Shown one piece after another: positions 14,801 to 36,933 of a stretch of 64,000 nucleotides of DNA. Source of the DNA: Bugula neritina (lineage: Eukaryota > Bryozoa > Gymnolaemata > Cheilostomatida > Bugulidae); contig OZ037771.1 of assembly GCA_964035545.1 (NCBI GenBank), positions 3,585,128 through 3,649,127 of the forward strand, written 5' to 3'. The translations under genes were made by a program, and so were the position numbers. How positions within the stretch are numbered: the first letter of the stretch is position 1; each line of letters starts with the position of its first letter. The notes under the pieces were generated by a model. The model made no database searches and was not told the origin of the DNA. It saw nothing but the letters and a program-made list of their open reading frames with translations.

Positions 14801-15260
14801 CAGCCGTGGTCTAGGGGTTAGAGCACTGGCCTAGTAAACACGAGGTCAATGGTTTGAATCTCAAGAAAATCTATTGGTGATGTTAGGAAGAGCATCCAGT
14901 CATATTTGCTCCTTTGCCACAATAGAAAACAAACCCTTAGCTTACTTAAAACAACCCTTTCCATCAAGGGTTTTCACAGGGATGGTGACAATAAACCCAC
15001 ATGAGTTTCATCGTGTTATGAGAGTATAAATTATAATATATTGTATCATGTCTTGTAATGATGCTATAGTGTTTTATTGACTATGTTTCAGGCAGAAGAA
15101 TATTCCACGTTTAAAGTCATTCTGGGTGTCACACAGTTATTACGAGGCTGCTGACACATACTTCAACAACAGGGTCAGCGAGTCAGCAGCGAGCTCTGCC
15201 CGGTCTGCCGTCTCTCGCTCTCCTTCTACCACCTCAGTGGACAGCAGAGATAGCCTGTGA
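744..15260 (+). CDS. VWA3B: VWA3B-like protein, two vWA domains plus Tudor-like modules (5' partial)
   Basis: Twenty-six exons join in one frame (1446 codons plus stop): 744-891, 1413-1515, 2158-2317, 2581-2750, 3197-3303, 3652-3783, 3960-4168, 4518-4672, 5045-5183, 5883-6039, 6625-6864, 7206-7356, 7849-8028, 8558-8688, 9068-9285, 9429-9601, 10076-10249, 10524-10678, 11177-11301, 11612-11829, 12144-12357, 13014-13118, 13308-13468, 13833-14047, 14350-14581, 15092-15260. All introns are GT/AG. The motif [17 protein letters not shown] followed by a vWA fold appears first with a poor metal site (DVKTMS); a second unit, [11 protein letters not shown], is followed by a canonical MIDAS, DTSAS (exon at 5045), and LTDGRPD. 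A basic linker and acidic coiled stretch (exon at 12144) are flanked by several Tudor-like/DUF4537-type modules such as [19 protein letters not shown]. The family is linked to motile cilia and sperm. The 5' end is outside the window. VWA3B rather than VWA3A rests on the C-terminal modules and is less certain than the family. Confidence 0.85.
5391..5700. repeat. 25-bp tandem repeat in a VWA3B-like intron
   Basis: About a dozen copies of a 25-base unit (TGTAATAGAGTATAGGATAT and five more bases) lie in the intron between exons 5045-5183 and 5883-6039. Confidence 0.9.
5757..5868. repeat. TA/TACACA microsatellite
   Basis: Alternating TA runs are broken regularly by ACACA. The array ends about 15 bases before the acceptor of exon 5883-6039. 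Open frames of Ile-Tyr repeats on both strands here are spurious. Confidence 0.9.
7366..7612. repeat. About four copies of a ~60-bp tandem repeat
   Basis: The unit holds GGCAGGTCTGTGTGTCACTG and ATCATACTAATACACTAGC. It starts about ten bases after the donor of exon 7206-7356. Confidence 0.85.
11876..12105. repeat. AT-rich repeat with CTCTAACACTATTATAT units
   Basis: Irregular copies of ATATTATATCCTCTAACACT fill most of the intron between exons 11612-11829 and 12144-12357. Confidence 0.8.
14628..14765. mobile_element. Short fold-back (MITE-like) element, copy 1
   Basis: The left end TTGCTTCGCATCATGCGAAT is an imperfect inverted match of the right end CATTTGCGTAATGCAAAGC. A related sequence sits at 33525-33672 in the same orientation, with shared internal blocks (GGTTGC...TTCATTC) and a shared ending (ATAATGCAAA or GTAATGCAAA, then TAGTGAT). 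No transposase is encoded. It lies in the last intron of the VWA3B-like gene. Confidence 0.5.
14796..15010 (+). mobile_element. tRNA-headed SINE, copy 1
   Basis: The head resembles a tRNA: an A-box-like TGGTCTAGGGGTTAGAGCAC, and a B-box-like GGTTTGAATCTC about 40 bases on. The body has GATGTTAGGAAGAGCATCCA, a hairpin around ACCCTTTCCATCAAGGGTT, and ends CACAGGGATGGTGAC. Related copies are at 17118, 23025 (minus), 35291, 36580 (minus) and 37401 (minus). Confidence 0.8.
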
Positions 15261-15371
15261 CTCTACTCTTAGTATTACATTAGCCTGTGGTCCTGCTATT
15301 AGTATTACAATAGCCTGTGGTCCTGCTTTTAGTATTACAATAGCTTGTGGTCCTACTATTAGTATTACAAG
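15252..15371. repeat. 30-bp tandem repeat spanning the VWA3B-like stop codon
   Basis: Four copies of a unit AGCCTGTGGTCCTGCTATTA plus GTATTACAAT. The first copy contains the final Ser-Leu codons and the TGA stop at 15258-15260; the rest are 3' UTR. Confidence 0.85.
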
Positions 15372-16602
15372 CTAAGTAACAGACAGATTTTTTGATAATA
15401 TTGGAAATAATGACCGATACATGCTATCTTTCTTCTCTTCCTTTTTGAACAAGTCTTTACTTCACTTTCTATCAGATCCACACAGGGTGTTATACTATAA
15501 CTTTGATCTGTTAGCCACACTATTCAATTAATTTTCATAACTCAAGTGAAACTTGTGTTCTGAATCTGCTATTTTATTAAAACTTTGCAATGTTTCATGT
15601 TTTCCTAACCCTTTCCTGTTATTTGTCTCATGTTGCACCAGCTATGTTATGTACACAGAGCTGCCATTGTTATGTAACAGCGATTAGACAACTCCTGGGA
15701 GATATTACAGGAAATTGTGTGCAAATGAGATATTTCATTCATAATTTATATAATTTACTAGCTTGTTTTTGTCTTCTAAAGACTTTCATTTGATTTGTTT
15801 CTTTTTGCACCCCCCTCCCCCCGCTTGTGTTTATTTATATTCAGGTGTGTCAGAAGCATCTTTCTTTATATTAGGTAACTGCTCCTTATTACAGTTTTAG
15901 ACCTACAATAAAGCAACTTGGTACTGATGTATACAATACTTCATGGTACTTGTAGCTTATGACAAATTTTAATGTGTTTACTTTTTTATAAACTTCTCTC
16001 ATGTTTCTTTAGATACATGTATTTTATATTTTTCTAATGCAAGGTATTTCTGCTTGCTTTCAGGCATTATATACTTGATTTTTGTTTAACTTATTTTCTT
16101 AATTTTCAATGCGTAGTATGATTTGAAAATAAACTGAAAATCTAAAACAAACGCTGTTGTAATTATCTCAAAGTGTTGCTTGTGAATGCATTTGTTCAAT
16201 ATGCTATATATGCAGACTGTTGAATATGTTAGCTAATTGAATTTGGTTTAGTAAATTTTGTAAAAAACAAAAACATATTGCAAAAAATCTATTTCTTATT
16301 TGATGCCATGTAATGCAATACAATATTTTCTGATCTAATAATGCTCAATATAGGAACTTCTGGGTTTATTATCTTGTATTTTTGTAAAGATGGCAGTTAA
16401 GGTTGTTTGAAAGGACGCTCCATTGTTTTTAGAGGTGACTCTAAACCTTTATATGAAAGAAATAAGAGTGGTAAACAATAAGTATAACAAATATTTGTAT
16501 TATAATTAGCCACAACGATGTCAATATAAATAATATATTGTATACTAGAGAAAGAGTAACATTTGCAAAAAATTTTTTTAAAAACTGAAATGAATATTAC
16601 AT
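15261..16602. other. Convergent 3' UTR/intergenic region with poly(A) signals
   Basis: Between the stop of the plus-strand VWA3B-like gene and the 3' end of the minus-strand secreted gene. Candidate AATAAA signals for the plus gene are at 15907-15912 and 16128-16133. No coding sequence is supported. Confidence 0.6.
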
Positions 16603-16608
16603 TTTATT
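16603..16608 (-). terminator. Poly(A) signal AATAAA of the secreted-precursor gene
   Basis: TTTATT on the plus strand reads AATAAA on the minus strand, about 115 bases after the stop codon at 16721-16723. Confidence 0.55.
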
Positions 16609-16720
16609 GCTATCAGGCTTGTATAGCTTTTTCGCTCTACTATCTGTTAAAAATCAATTACAGTTTACAAAGATTTTGGTGTATCTAATTTAGAACCTTC
16701 CATGGGTTTAGCAAAAGAAT

Positions 16721-18468
16721 TTACATTTCCTCATTAGTCTCTGCAAACTCTCTAGCATCCGGTCTTATAATCATGTCATAAATTTCTCCTCTTTTTATTA
16801 TTTTTCTCCCAAGCTGAGAAGGAGCTGAATTTTTGTTGCCGGTAGTTCGCTTGTACTCGGGTCCATTGCGTGTGTGCTTCTTTGAAATATGCAGAATGTT
16901 TTGCATGCAGTTATTGCCCGAGCTCTCTCCAGAATTCTCTTTTTCAGGAGCCTCTGCATTCTACAACACAGTTAAACACATTAAACACATTTTCACTGAT
17001 AGTTGAATAATAGTACCGCCAAGCTAGTGTTGTTTGTCAGTCATGGTTTACATCTTTGTGATAAAAATTAAAACTTTCTATTTTTTTCAATGTAGTATAT
17101 AACAGATATACAGAAAGGGAGCAGGGTCTATACACGAGGTCATGGGTTTGAACCCAGACAAAAGCCTTTAGTGATGTTAGGAAGAGCATCCAGTCATAAT
17201 TGCTCCTGTGCCTAATTTAAATAAGTCCTTAGCCCGTTTTAGCAAAACTCCTAATTCCATCAGGTGTTTCTCACAGGGATGGTGACTATAAACATGCGTG
17301 AGTTTTTATAACAGATATATAGAAATTACCAATAAATGGTATAAATGGTGTGCTTCAAGAGAGTTTAACCCTCTCCATATTCTACCCTGTTCAGTCATAG
17401 TGTCTTCATGCGTAGCACCTGGTAGGTGGATGTCATTCGAAGCACCTGTTGAATGTGTGTCAGGTTGTCTGGCCAAACCATCATACAGTTTCACAGCATC
17501 GAGAAATGTCTTGCTATCAGTTAACTTTTTGTCTAGTGCCTGCAAGAAGAATATTTGTTTTTATGCAAGATACATAATACATAATATACATTCTAGAGAG
17601 TTGACAATAGAATATAAACTCTGCTAGCATAGTGCGGTAAAAGAAGTCACAAGCACATATATAAACATATAAAATATTACTTACAACTTTATCATAAAGC
17701 TCTTGCAATTTGTCTTTCTGGCTCTTAGTTAATGGTGCCAAAGATCTATTCCTGAAAGTAGAAAACACTGGATGAAAACCTACTCTTGTGCAATGCATGT
17801 TTATGACTTATATGTACCGCTAATGTAATGATTTTAAACTTATAAATTGTTAAGTTTTCCTCTACATAATATAAGATACTTTTTCCAAAAAAGCCAATTC
17901 TCATCTAATTTTTATAGTTATAATTTACAACTTCACCATTTTTTTTTTGGAAATGGTCTAGTGTAAGCTGATCACATTATGCATTCTCATTGTCAAGCAA
18001 ATTTGCTGCAATTTTTTGTATGTGCATCTATTAGTTTATTAACAAAATTGCTAAACTATGTTGAATGAGTCATTAATAAGTTAGTTATAACATATGAACA
18101 ACTACCTGTCAAGCAATTTTCAAAGCATATGTGAACAGTTGATTTATATTTCAGTGTTTCAAGCCACATTAGGACGAGGTCATACTTACATTGGACTGTA
18201 GTATATTCTTTTGTATTCTTCAACATCTGAAATATATGGTAAATTTTAAAGTAATATAATTTAATCTTTTGTTTCCCAAACTCATCAAACTTTTCTAAGT
18301 CAAAATAAAAAATTTATTTTAGCTAAAAAAACTTACATTCTGATAATAGTCTGACTGATATTTAAGAATTAGAAAGTGTATTTACTCACCACTGTTGAAT
18401 GGCAACGCAGCAGCAGCCATGAAGAATACAGCCAATAGAAACAAAGATGATGTCATCTTCTGAGTCAT
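16721..18468 (-). CDS. Secreted precursor, candidate prohormone, unrecognised
   Basis: Five coding exons on the minus strand, in order: 18468-18390, 18226-18190, 17751-17685, 17539-17330, 16960-16721. Frames join exactly, giving 210 residues. The start gives a strong signal peptide: MTQK, then a hydrophobic stretch SSLFLLAVFFMAAAALPF. The rest is hydrophilic, with one cysteine (149) and no membrane segment. The last exon has dibasic pairs KK158-159, KR168-169, RK183-184 and KR187-188; Gly182 before RK is the usual layout for C-terminal amidation and would release TTGNKNSAPSQL-amide. The role as a peptide hormone precursor is inference; a secreted matrix or defence protein is also possible. 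I do not recognise the family. A SINE (17118-17305) sits in its last intron, about 25 bases from the donor. Confidence 0.65.
17118..17305 (+). mobile_element. tRNA-headed SINE, copy 2 (head deleted)
   Basis: Starts GGGAGCAGGGTCTA but lacks the A-box part of the head. It keeps the B-box-like GGGTTTGAACCC, GATGTTAGGAAGAGCATCCA and the CACAGGGATGGTGACTATAA end. Confidence 0.75.
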
Positions 18469-19114
18469 TGCGTCCTTGAGAGAAAACTAACTGCAGTGAA
18501 CATGCAAGGGTGAGAATTGAGTGCACAAGCATAATAAAAAAAATATAACAACTCTCATTTGTTATTTGATGTTATTAATTTGTATCTAAAAAGCTTATAA
18601 AAACTTTGGTAGTCAACTATACAGCTTTTTTGTCTATGGCAGGAAAAATTACATTGTAAATACAACATAAGTTAGCAAATTGTTACAATCCAATATATAG
18701 AATAAAGCTTAAAAGGTGTTTTGCACCATAACCCTGTTTTACACCATTAAAATACTTGAAATTATCAACTTTTCCTAATGTAAAAATATGTGCACGGTGA
18801 TATATATATTCTATGTTAAAAGGAAGCAAATTGTGCCCCAGAGATTATTTACACCTTTTACTGGACGTTTCTAGAAGAATTCGTATAAAATTTGCACTAC
18901 CGAATAAGCATTCTATAGTGATATAAAACCTGTTATGGGCAAAGTATCTATCTAAATATGGAACTTTTAAACATGGTATATTCTAAAGTTTCAACAAAAT
19001 TATATAAAAAATAATTTATAACAAACTATTTATAAATTTTGTCTAGATTATGCATATAAAATCTACTAAGAAAATAACAAAAGCAACTTATGCAAATTAA
19101 TTTCAAACACTTAC

Positions 19115-19170
19115 CTTTAAAAATATGATCAAAAGTTTGTTCTATAGTATTCTTGAAGAAACTGGAATAT
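19115..19170 (-). other. Likely 5' UTR exon of the secreted-precursor gene
   Basis: Downstream of the TATA box, the minus strand has a good donor (AAG then GTAAGTG, bases 19115-19113) and no start codon is needed here. An acceptor (CTGCAG) lies just upstream of the ATG at 18468. The 5' edge is estimated at 25-30 bases below the TATA box. Confidence 0.4.
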
Positions 19171-19195
19171 ACTAAATGTATGCTGCATCAGTTTG

Positions 19196-19203
19196 TATTT
19201 ATA
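19196..19203 (-). promoter_or_regulatory. TATA box (TATAAATA) of the secreted-precursor gene
   Basis: The minus strand reads AAGTATAAATACAAAC. Its spacing to a plausible non-coding first exon with a good donor supports a real core promoter, although TATA-like words are common in such AT-rich DNA. Confidence 0.45.
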
Positions 19204-21039
19204 CTTGTTCTGTGTTATAATGACTGAATAGAGAAAAAGGCATGTACAGCCGCCTACTTATAAACATATGAATAGAGTAATTTATTTACACAGCTTAATG
19301 ACGAAATGTTACAGTGACAAATGCAGCAATTATCAGGTATTCTCTGTTGATGCAGGTTGACACGTGATACATTGAAACTATTACACCTCCGGTGTATGAT
19401 TGTTGGATGCTTAACCTTTTAGTTTTTAAATACAATAGCCAGTGTACAAACTTAAATGTCAAAGAAGCAATACTAATCTTGAAATGTCATTTTGCAAAAT
19501 TACATATATTACAGCTAGAGTCAAACATTTTATCACGCAAGTCATGCCTTTTCTGTAATAATATTCTATTTAATTATTCAAACCTGTACAACAAATTCAG
19601 CAAGTTAATTATAAGGTTTTGAGTTTAATAAAATTGGTACATCTAACCATAGTTTTACTGTTTTGCTGTCAATGTGCTACCTTCTACTATCTGTTATTAC
19701 TTGCCACTTCATGCTACCTTCTGTACTATATACCCATCACCACCTGTTAGTACCTGCTACTATATGTCACTAACTACCTGCCACCGCCTGTCACTACCTG
19801 CTACTATTAATCAGCGCTGCTAAATTCTTTTAGCTAGAAAATGTAATGTTAAATCAAAATAATATTTTTTAATAATTCAGGCAATTACCATGTAAAAGGA
19901 TATATATAAAGATACAACTGAGAAATAGAAAAATTTCTAATGCAATATAAATAGTTACAAAGTCATCAAAATCAGGTGCTGGTTCTAAATTATCCTGATA
20001 GCCTATTAGTCTCAAAGATTCCTCTTATTTGGTTGTATAATTTTTTGACATTATCACAGGTTGAACTTCATTGTAAAAAAGCATTATTAAAGGTATAACT
20101 TAATGTTGCTTTAAATTACAAAATTAGGTAAAACTATGTTTATAATACTAATATTGCTCAATTTCATTAAAATTTTATTTACAAGGAATAATTTTAAAAA
20201 CAAAGTTAAAAAAAAATGAATTAACTTTTTTTTTAATTTACTGGCTAGTGTACTATTGTTGCATGCATACTCCAAGTTATTTAAATTCTTTGATATTTAC
20301 ACAAATTTTGAATTAAACGATACTGGTGGTTCCATTTATTTAATTTTGATATGTAAGTATATCTATTTTTGGTATCTACATTTTATAATGTCTATTTTCA
20401 TAAATTTGCTCTTTCCACAGCACATGATACCATATTTTATTATGAAAATTTTATTGCTAATTGTGATAGCATTATAACATGACTTTGCTTATTGTTGTGA
20501 TACACAAGCAGAGTGGTATCACAATAATAAACAGTGTAATTTCTTTGGCTTCATTAGAATTACTTAACTAGGTTTTCCCAAAAAGATGGTAGTGCAATTA
20601 ATAAAACTGCATGAATACTTGAAAATTACATAAAATTATACATAAAAAATACAGCATAGTAAATTGCTGCAAGCTTGTATGACAAAGCATTATCCTAATA
20701 TGGAAGTCCCAAACCATACCTGTCTAAAAACTGGTCATTTTGGTATTTTATATGTTTAATAACTTGACATAATAATGAGAGCTAACAAGTGTCTTTCTTA
20801 CCTGAGCAGCATTATATAATATAATATAACAACATAATTCTATTGATAGAGTATCATAACCCTGGCATCAACTTATAATTTGGTTTGGAGCAGCTGAGAG
20901 CAGTTCTGCTCTGTGTCAGTTTTGAGTTTAATGCTACAGAGTTTTGTCCAAGTGTAGGAGTTCAAGCCACCCAAGACTCAAAAATGTGCACTAGCTGCTA
21001 ACTTGAATATCTTTGTATCAGAATTACTACTGTAGAGCC
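19204..21039. other. Intergenic, no gene seen
   Basis: AT-rich sequence between the divergent secreted-precursor and zinc-finger genes. A short irregular CTACC/CTGCTACTA-rich stretch lies at about 19670-19805. Short open frames have no coding character. Confidence 0.6.
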
Positions 21040-24000
21040 ATGTCTTCCCTACAAAGATCCATCAGTTCTGAGTATATACCCAATCAGCCGGTTGGCTTAC
21101 AGTTCTTCCCACCAGAGATTCCAGCCGGAGGTCTCCATGACTACAACATGTATCTGGCTGCCACCTCGTCAGCCCACAACGTCTCCAGATATGATCTCTC
21201 TGGGTGGAATCGAATTCCCCCAGATACTGAAGAGATACATGGAAGTTCACACTACATCCACCCTGCCCATTTGAGAGGACCTTATGAAATTACTCATGAT
21301 AACCAGGTATTACTGAAAAAAAGCAATAATATTATATATAATTACTTTGGAAAAGATATTAGGTAATTGTTTAAATAATATGTTTATATAGTTTCCTAAA
21401 GATTATTTTATAATTATATTTCTTGTCACATTTGTTATCATGCATTAAAATCTTTGATACTTACATTTTACTTTTAAAACTATACTGGGAAAGTGGAATA
21501 TCACCATTACTCTAATGTATATATAAAAAAGGATAACATACTTATTTTAGCCCTAGTCTTTATTATAATACAAGTACATTCTATATTGAAATGAAATGCA
21601 CAACATTCATAACTAGCGCAAGTTTGAGTTACTATGACTTTTGTGCATTTTATTTCAATATAGAATGTACTTGTATTATAATAAAGATTAGGGGTAAAAT
21701 GTGTTATCCTTTTCTATATATACATTAGAGTAATGGTGATATTCCACTTTCTCAGTATAGTTTTAAAGAGGTTATTATAATACAAGCACATTCTCTATTG
21801 AAATAAAATGAACAAAAGTAATAGTTATAAACATACCATTTCAGACACTGAAAGTCATCAGTTTTATGTACGCCTTAATTTCTTTAATCTGCCCTTCAAA
21901 ATTTTTGATGAGATGTAATTCTAATTGTACATAATAAGCAGACTTAAAATGCGATAAAGAAATTTTAGATAAGATTTTCTCATGCACTCTTGTTTCTAAG
22001 AACTGCTAATCGGCTTTGAAGAGAGGGTGACTTTGCCAATTGGCTGTTACCAGGTGCAATAATGTGCTGTTATTATGTAACTCATAGAGTGAAGATGTTC
22101 ATAAGCTAGAGAGTACTTAGGTGTAATGCTGAAATGAATGTAAAATGGTAAACATTGTAATATATGAATTTAATCTGCTTTAACATTGTTTCTGTCATTT
22201 CTGGTGATTAGTAGAGTAATTTTGACTTTGTATGCACTTTAGCCGATTATAGCATGTTTCAGTTTTTCACTTTCTGATGAAGTTACCAGTTGGCGATGAA
22301 CATAGCAAATAATAGAACTAATGTGCTAAATATTATCATTATCCTGAGTTACTAACTCTCAGGTTGACTGTCACGGATCTCCATTTGCATCTACCTTCTG
22401 TCATTCGTACACATTCCTTGTAGCTCAAATATTTGTCCGCCAATAAACATTTTATAAAAAATAATTTTAATAGAAATCTATAGTCAGCTTTCTTTTTCAG
22501 AAAATATTTGGCAGCACACAATAATGACTTGCTATAATATATATTATAATATTTATAATATATATTATAGCCAACAAGAGTACCTATCAGTACTAAGTGC
22601 ATGTTGTAGGAGAGGATAACTCTTCGGTACATCACTTGTGACTGAGTGCAATGTTAATACATAATACAAGGCACCTAAATTACACAGTTAGTTTATGACT
22701 GGTTTAAACAAACAGTTTGTTCACACTTGATTACTTTTATCTTAAAAAACTAACTGCTTACAGGTTGTGCCTAGTATCTCCATACCTTCAACCTCTGAAG
22801 CTCACCAAAGCTGTTACGAAACTGACTACAGATCTTTCACAAACACTTCAACACATGCAGTGGTCAGTTTAACAGGGAGAAACAACTTTTACGACCAAGC
22901 ACTCGAAAATTCAAATGTAGAACGGAAGGAGTTATCTTGCCACAACACAGCTAAATCATTAAAGGTAGATTCCAGAAAAGAAATGTATAACAACTCATGT
23001 GGGTGTATATAGCTGCCATCTCTAGTAGAAAAAGTCTTTTGTAAGCGAACTGAGGACTTGTTTTCTATTGGGACAAAAATACCCTTTCTAACATCATCAA
23101 TGGCTCTTACTGGGATTCGAACCACTAGCCTTGTGTTTACCAAGTACTCTAACTACTAGACCATTGCTTTACCCAGAAATGGAATTTAACTAAAAATCAA
23201 AGTGTAAAATCATAGCTGCAGTTTATAAAAAGAAAAGTTAAGTAGTTTTACTACACAGCAATTATTTTTAATGCCATATTCAAAAATCATTTTCAAAGAT
23301 GCTCTACAATAATAAAAGTAACACAAGATGTAAGCATAAGTGCTTAGCCAATTTTGCATAGTTTGTGAAAATGTTTGCCCAGGAGTCTGTTTCAACATGG
23401 CGGATGCAGTGTATGGAGTGCAATAGAAGGTTCAATTCTCACACAACTCTACAGAATCACATAGATGCAGCTCACAAGGGAATTAGACCTTTCCAGTGTA
23501 AAATCTGTGACAAAACATTTGCCCAAAGTGCCACTTTGCGGACGCACATGAGGTACAACTCCTAAACACTGTAATATTTATTTACAATTTTATGATCTAT
23601 CATACGTGCCTAAATGTATGCGTATAGATATTATTTTCCTGTCATAAAATCTCAAGTTCTGTAAGTGGGTCATTTTACTTAATTTAGTACACACTGGATA
23701 TCTTCAGTTTTTGGCTATTTTTCACAATTTAGCTGGTAATGAACATGGTTTTTTGGCAAAAACTAGTAAAACATCAATAAATACACCTAAATAATCAAAG
23801 TTATTTTTAATTTTGCTTCATTTTTCATGTTTTTCCCTAATTATTCAGCTAGTTTTGGTTATGGACCGTTACTGTTTTTTTGTAACGTCTGTACATATAG
23901 AATATTAAGTGCATATGACAATGACCTGTGCTTTAATGTTGGAGAATCCCCTCCCAGCCTTTTCTGTTATGCGTAGTTGAGACCAGCACATAAAAATACC

Positions 24001-24652
24001 ATGTATAATAAATTTCAATTGCTTTTGAGCAAACTTTAATGTTAGGTCATAAGTTGCTGGTGTGTACTAAATGAAGTAAACTGGCTCAAGTATTTTTCAA
24101 TCCGTGAAACTTATTTACAGAAAAAAAAGTAGTTATATATATTTTTTAATAGATGAAGTTTTGTTGAATTTTATCTTTTTTTATATCAAAGCAGGCTTTA
24201 CTGTTCTATCATTTATTTTTTATTATATGTACTCATTATATTATATTTTTCTACATAAAATATACTTTCTTTGCACTACATTTGTAATAATTTCCAAGGT
24301 AGTCTTGGAGTGTTTAGCAAAATATATTTGGCATTTTTCCCTGTTAATAATTTATTTTCTTAATTATAATTGTAGGGTACACACAGGCGAAAAGCCGTAT
24401 AAATGCCAAATATGTCAGCGTCAATTTGCCGACTTATCAACTTGCAAAAAGCATCAGAGAGTACACGATGGACAGAAACCCTACGAGTGTAACATCTGTA
24501 AGAAAAGATTTAGTCAGTCGGGGAATATGATTCGCCATCGAGAGAGTCATGGTAGGAAAGAAAGTAGAATAAACATCACGACTATAACTACTTCTGTATC
24601 TCGAGCACAGGGAAACAGAGAGACTGGGATGGTTATGAATACTAATCACTAA
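21040..24652 (+). CDS. C2H2 zinc-finger protein, four fingers
   Basis: Exons 21040-21306, 22764-22964, 23383-23552 and 24376-24652 join in frame to 304 residues. Residues 1-156 are low in motif content (Ser, Tyr and Pro rich; QFFPPEIP). Four C2H2 fingers follow: C166/C169-H182/H187, C195/C198-H211/H215, C223/C226-H239/H243 and C251/C254-H267/H271. The linkers KGIRPF, TGEKPY and DGQKPY are Krueppel-type, so it is probably a nuclear DNA-binding transcription factor. Finger 2 is split by the last intron between its two histidines. A 33-residue tail ends MNTNH. I chose the ATG at 21040 because only non-ATG codons lie upstream in frame. I cannot assign an orthologue. Confidence 0.8.
21471..21768. 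mobile_element. 298-bp fold-back (inverted-repeat) element
   Basis: The left arm, about 21471-21604, starts CTTTTAAAACTATACTGGGA. The right arm, about 21640-21768, ends TCAGTATAGTTTTAAAG. The arms are reverse complements at roughly nine in ten positions, with a short loop between them. A partial third copy of the inner arm (TTATAATACAAGCACATTCT) follows at 21771-21817. There is no coding capacity, as in a MITE. It lies in intron 1 of the zinc-finger gene. Confidence 0.8.
22529..22570. repeat. AT palindrome
   Basis: CTATAATATATATTATAA and its reverse complement flank a short AT centre, giving a near-perfect palindrome of about 40 bases. Confidence 0.7.
23025..23168 (-). mobile_element. tRNA-headed SINE, copy 3 (diverged)
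   Basis: On the minus strand the head reads TCTAGTAGTTAGAGTACTTG and the B box GGTTCGAATCCC, followed by GATGATGTTAGAAAGGGTAT. It lies in intron 2 of the zinc-finger gene. Confidence 0.7.
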
Positions 24653-26453
24653 AGTCTTTCAGTCTCACCCATTCTTATTGTAATTACTTTGTAACAAGAG
24701 TTCAACTGTTGGGTCATCTTGAATTTAAACTTCAATTTTGTTAAGTGTCAAGTATACTGCAATCACATGCACGAACTTTTGAGGTTTTGATTTTTTGTCA
24801 GCTGCAGATCCTTTATTGACCAATAATGATGCACTTTAACAATTATTTTATTTTAACTATGCAACTATTTGACATGATTTCATATATTGTTTGAAATAAG
24901 CAACACACAATATTGTGATACCTCTATTTTTTAAACAACCCAAATCGACTGATGAAACTAGACTTGCTAAAATTTAAACTTATCAGATTGCAACTAATTT
25001 CTTGTTTCTAATAAGATCCATCTTTGACCTTGCAAGGTGAATGCATCATGGCTCGATTGGCCTGCAAATTTTGGTTATTAGCTGAGTGACTAATCATGCA
25101 CTTGGACTATGGATGTTTGGCCCTCAGCATTACAAAACATTTGATTTTTTTAATATTCTGCAGCATAGGTTGAGCACAATTTTTATTAGGTCATGGCCAG
25201 ATACAAATTTAAAAATAGAATAATTATATTGCAAAAATTTTCTTTTACTCACACATTTAAGTGTAGCACATGTCAGACAAACAATAAAATATGTCAACGT
25301 GGTTTACCAATGTAAATATTATTAGTTGGTTTAATAATTCACCAACAGCTTTTTAGCACCATAACAATAAAAAAATAAAAGTATACAATAGAAAATAAAA
25401 ATTATAATTAATTATATCCAATTTATAATAAAACTTCATATTTACAATAGCTTACTTCAGAGAGAAATTATGGTGTGAATTTAGACAAGAATATAAACAT
25501 GAGTCACAATAAAATTACTACATTTAGGCCAACCTGTACTATTACTTTCCTACCATTTACTACAGTATTATATAAAAAATTCAAAAGTTACTTGCAGCTA
25601 CTTTGCAATAACATTCCAGCAATCTTCAATTTTTCACAACCACAAAATATAGTAGCTTCAAGGAGTGTGTGTATTTTTATTTTTTTTAAAAACATTTTAT
25701 AGAGCAACAGTGTAGCCCTTCTAAATAACCCTAAGTAATTTCTTCTACTTGAAAAAATCAGTCATTGCATGAACTAGTTAAATTTTCTTACACAAAACAC
25801 AAGATGCTGAAGAGACTAGTTTAGCTTAAATTTTAGTGCAATGGTTGAAATTTGTCTACTTTATATCAGCTTCTATTATAAAAATCTTTCAATTATAAGG
25901 GTAATTAATGCTACTATAGTACAAGAAGCCATTTAGGTTTTATTTAATTTAAGAGCAAGTTTGTAATGCCTACATAATGGTGATTGCTAGGTTGGTTAGA
26001 ACAAATTGAAGCAGTTGTTTACTACACAATACAATCGGAAAATCCAAGTATATTGCCTTTTATTAGCTGTGGAGGAAAGCAGTTGGTATAATGAGTTAAA
26101 TTTTTCTCAGCAAAAGTTTCCTTTTTTAAAATCAGTTTATTATCTTTACATTCCCCTGTAAACAGAGAGCAGTATTTGCAACAAAAATTTTCACTTATCT
26201 AAAGTTATGAAAAACTGTACACTATTAGATATAATCTAGTGTTTGACAGTTTTGACTGAACGTTCTTTGCGATATCATTATTAAACCCTGTAAACATCTT
26301 ACTCTAGGACAAGATGTCTGCTAAATCACGTGATGCCTACTGAAGAATATATACTTGATAGCAGTCTTAGTAGTTCAATAGCTATTACTACCTTAAGAGC
26401 TATTCACTTAACACTCCTTATATCCAAGTAAAATATTAGTAGAATCCATGAGG
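24653..26453. other. Convergent intergenic region
   Basis: AT-rich DNA between the zinc-finger stop and the GABA-B-like stop. A minus-strand AATAAA (TTTATT at 26058-26063) could serve the receptor gene. No coding sequence is supported. Confidence 0.6.

Positions 26454-36933
<10,480 letters not shown>

Noticed and set aside
24104-24375. Hydrophobic extension ahead of the last zinc-finger exon
   Set aside because: In frame only because the AT-rich intron lacks a stop; a good acceptor at 24375 and the frame from the previous exon define the exon start.
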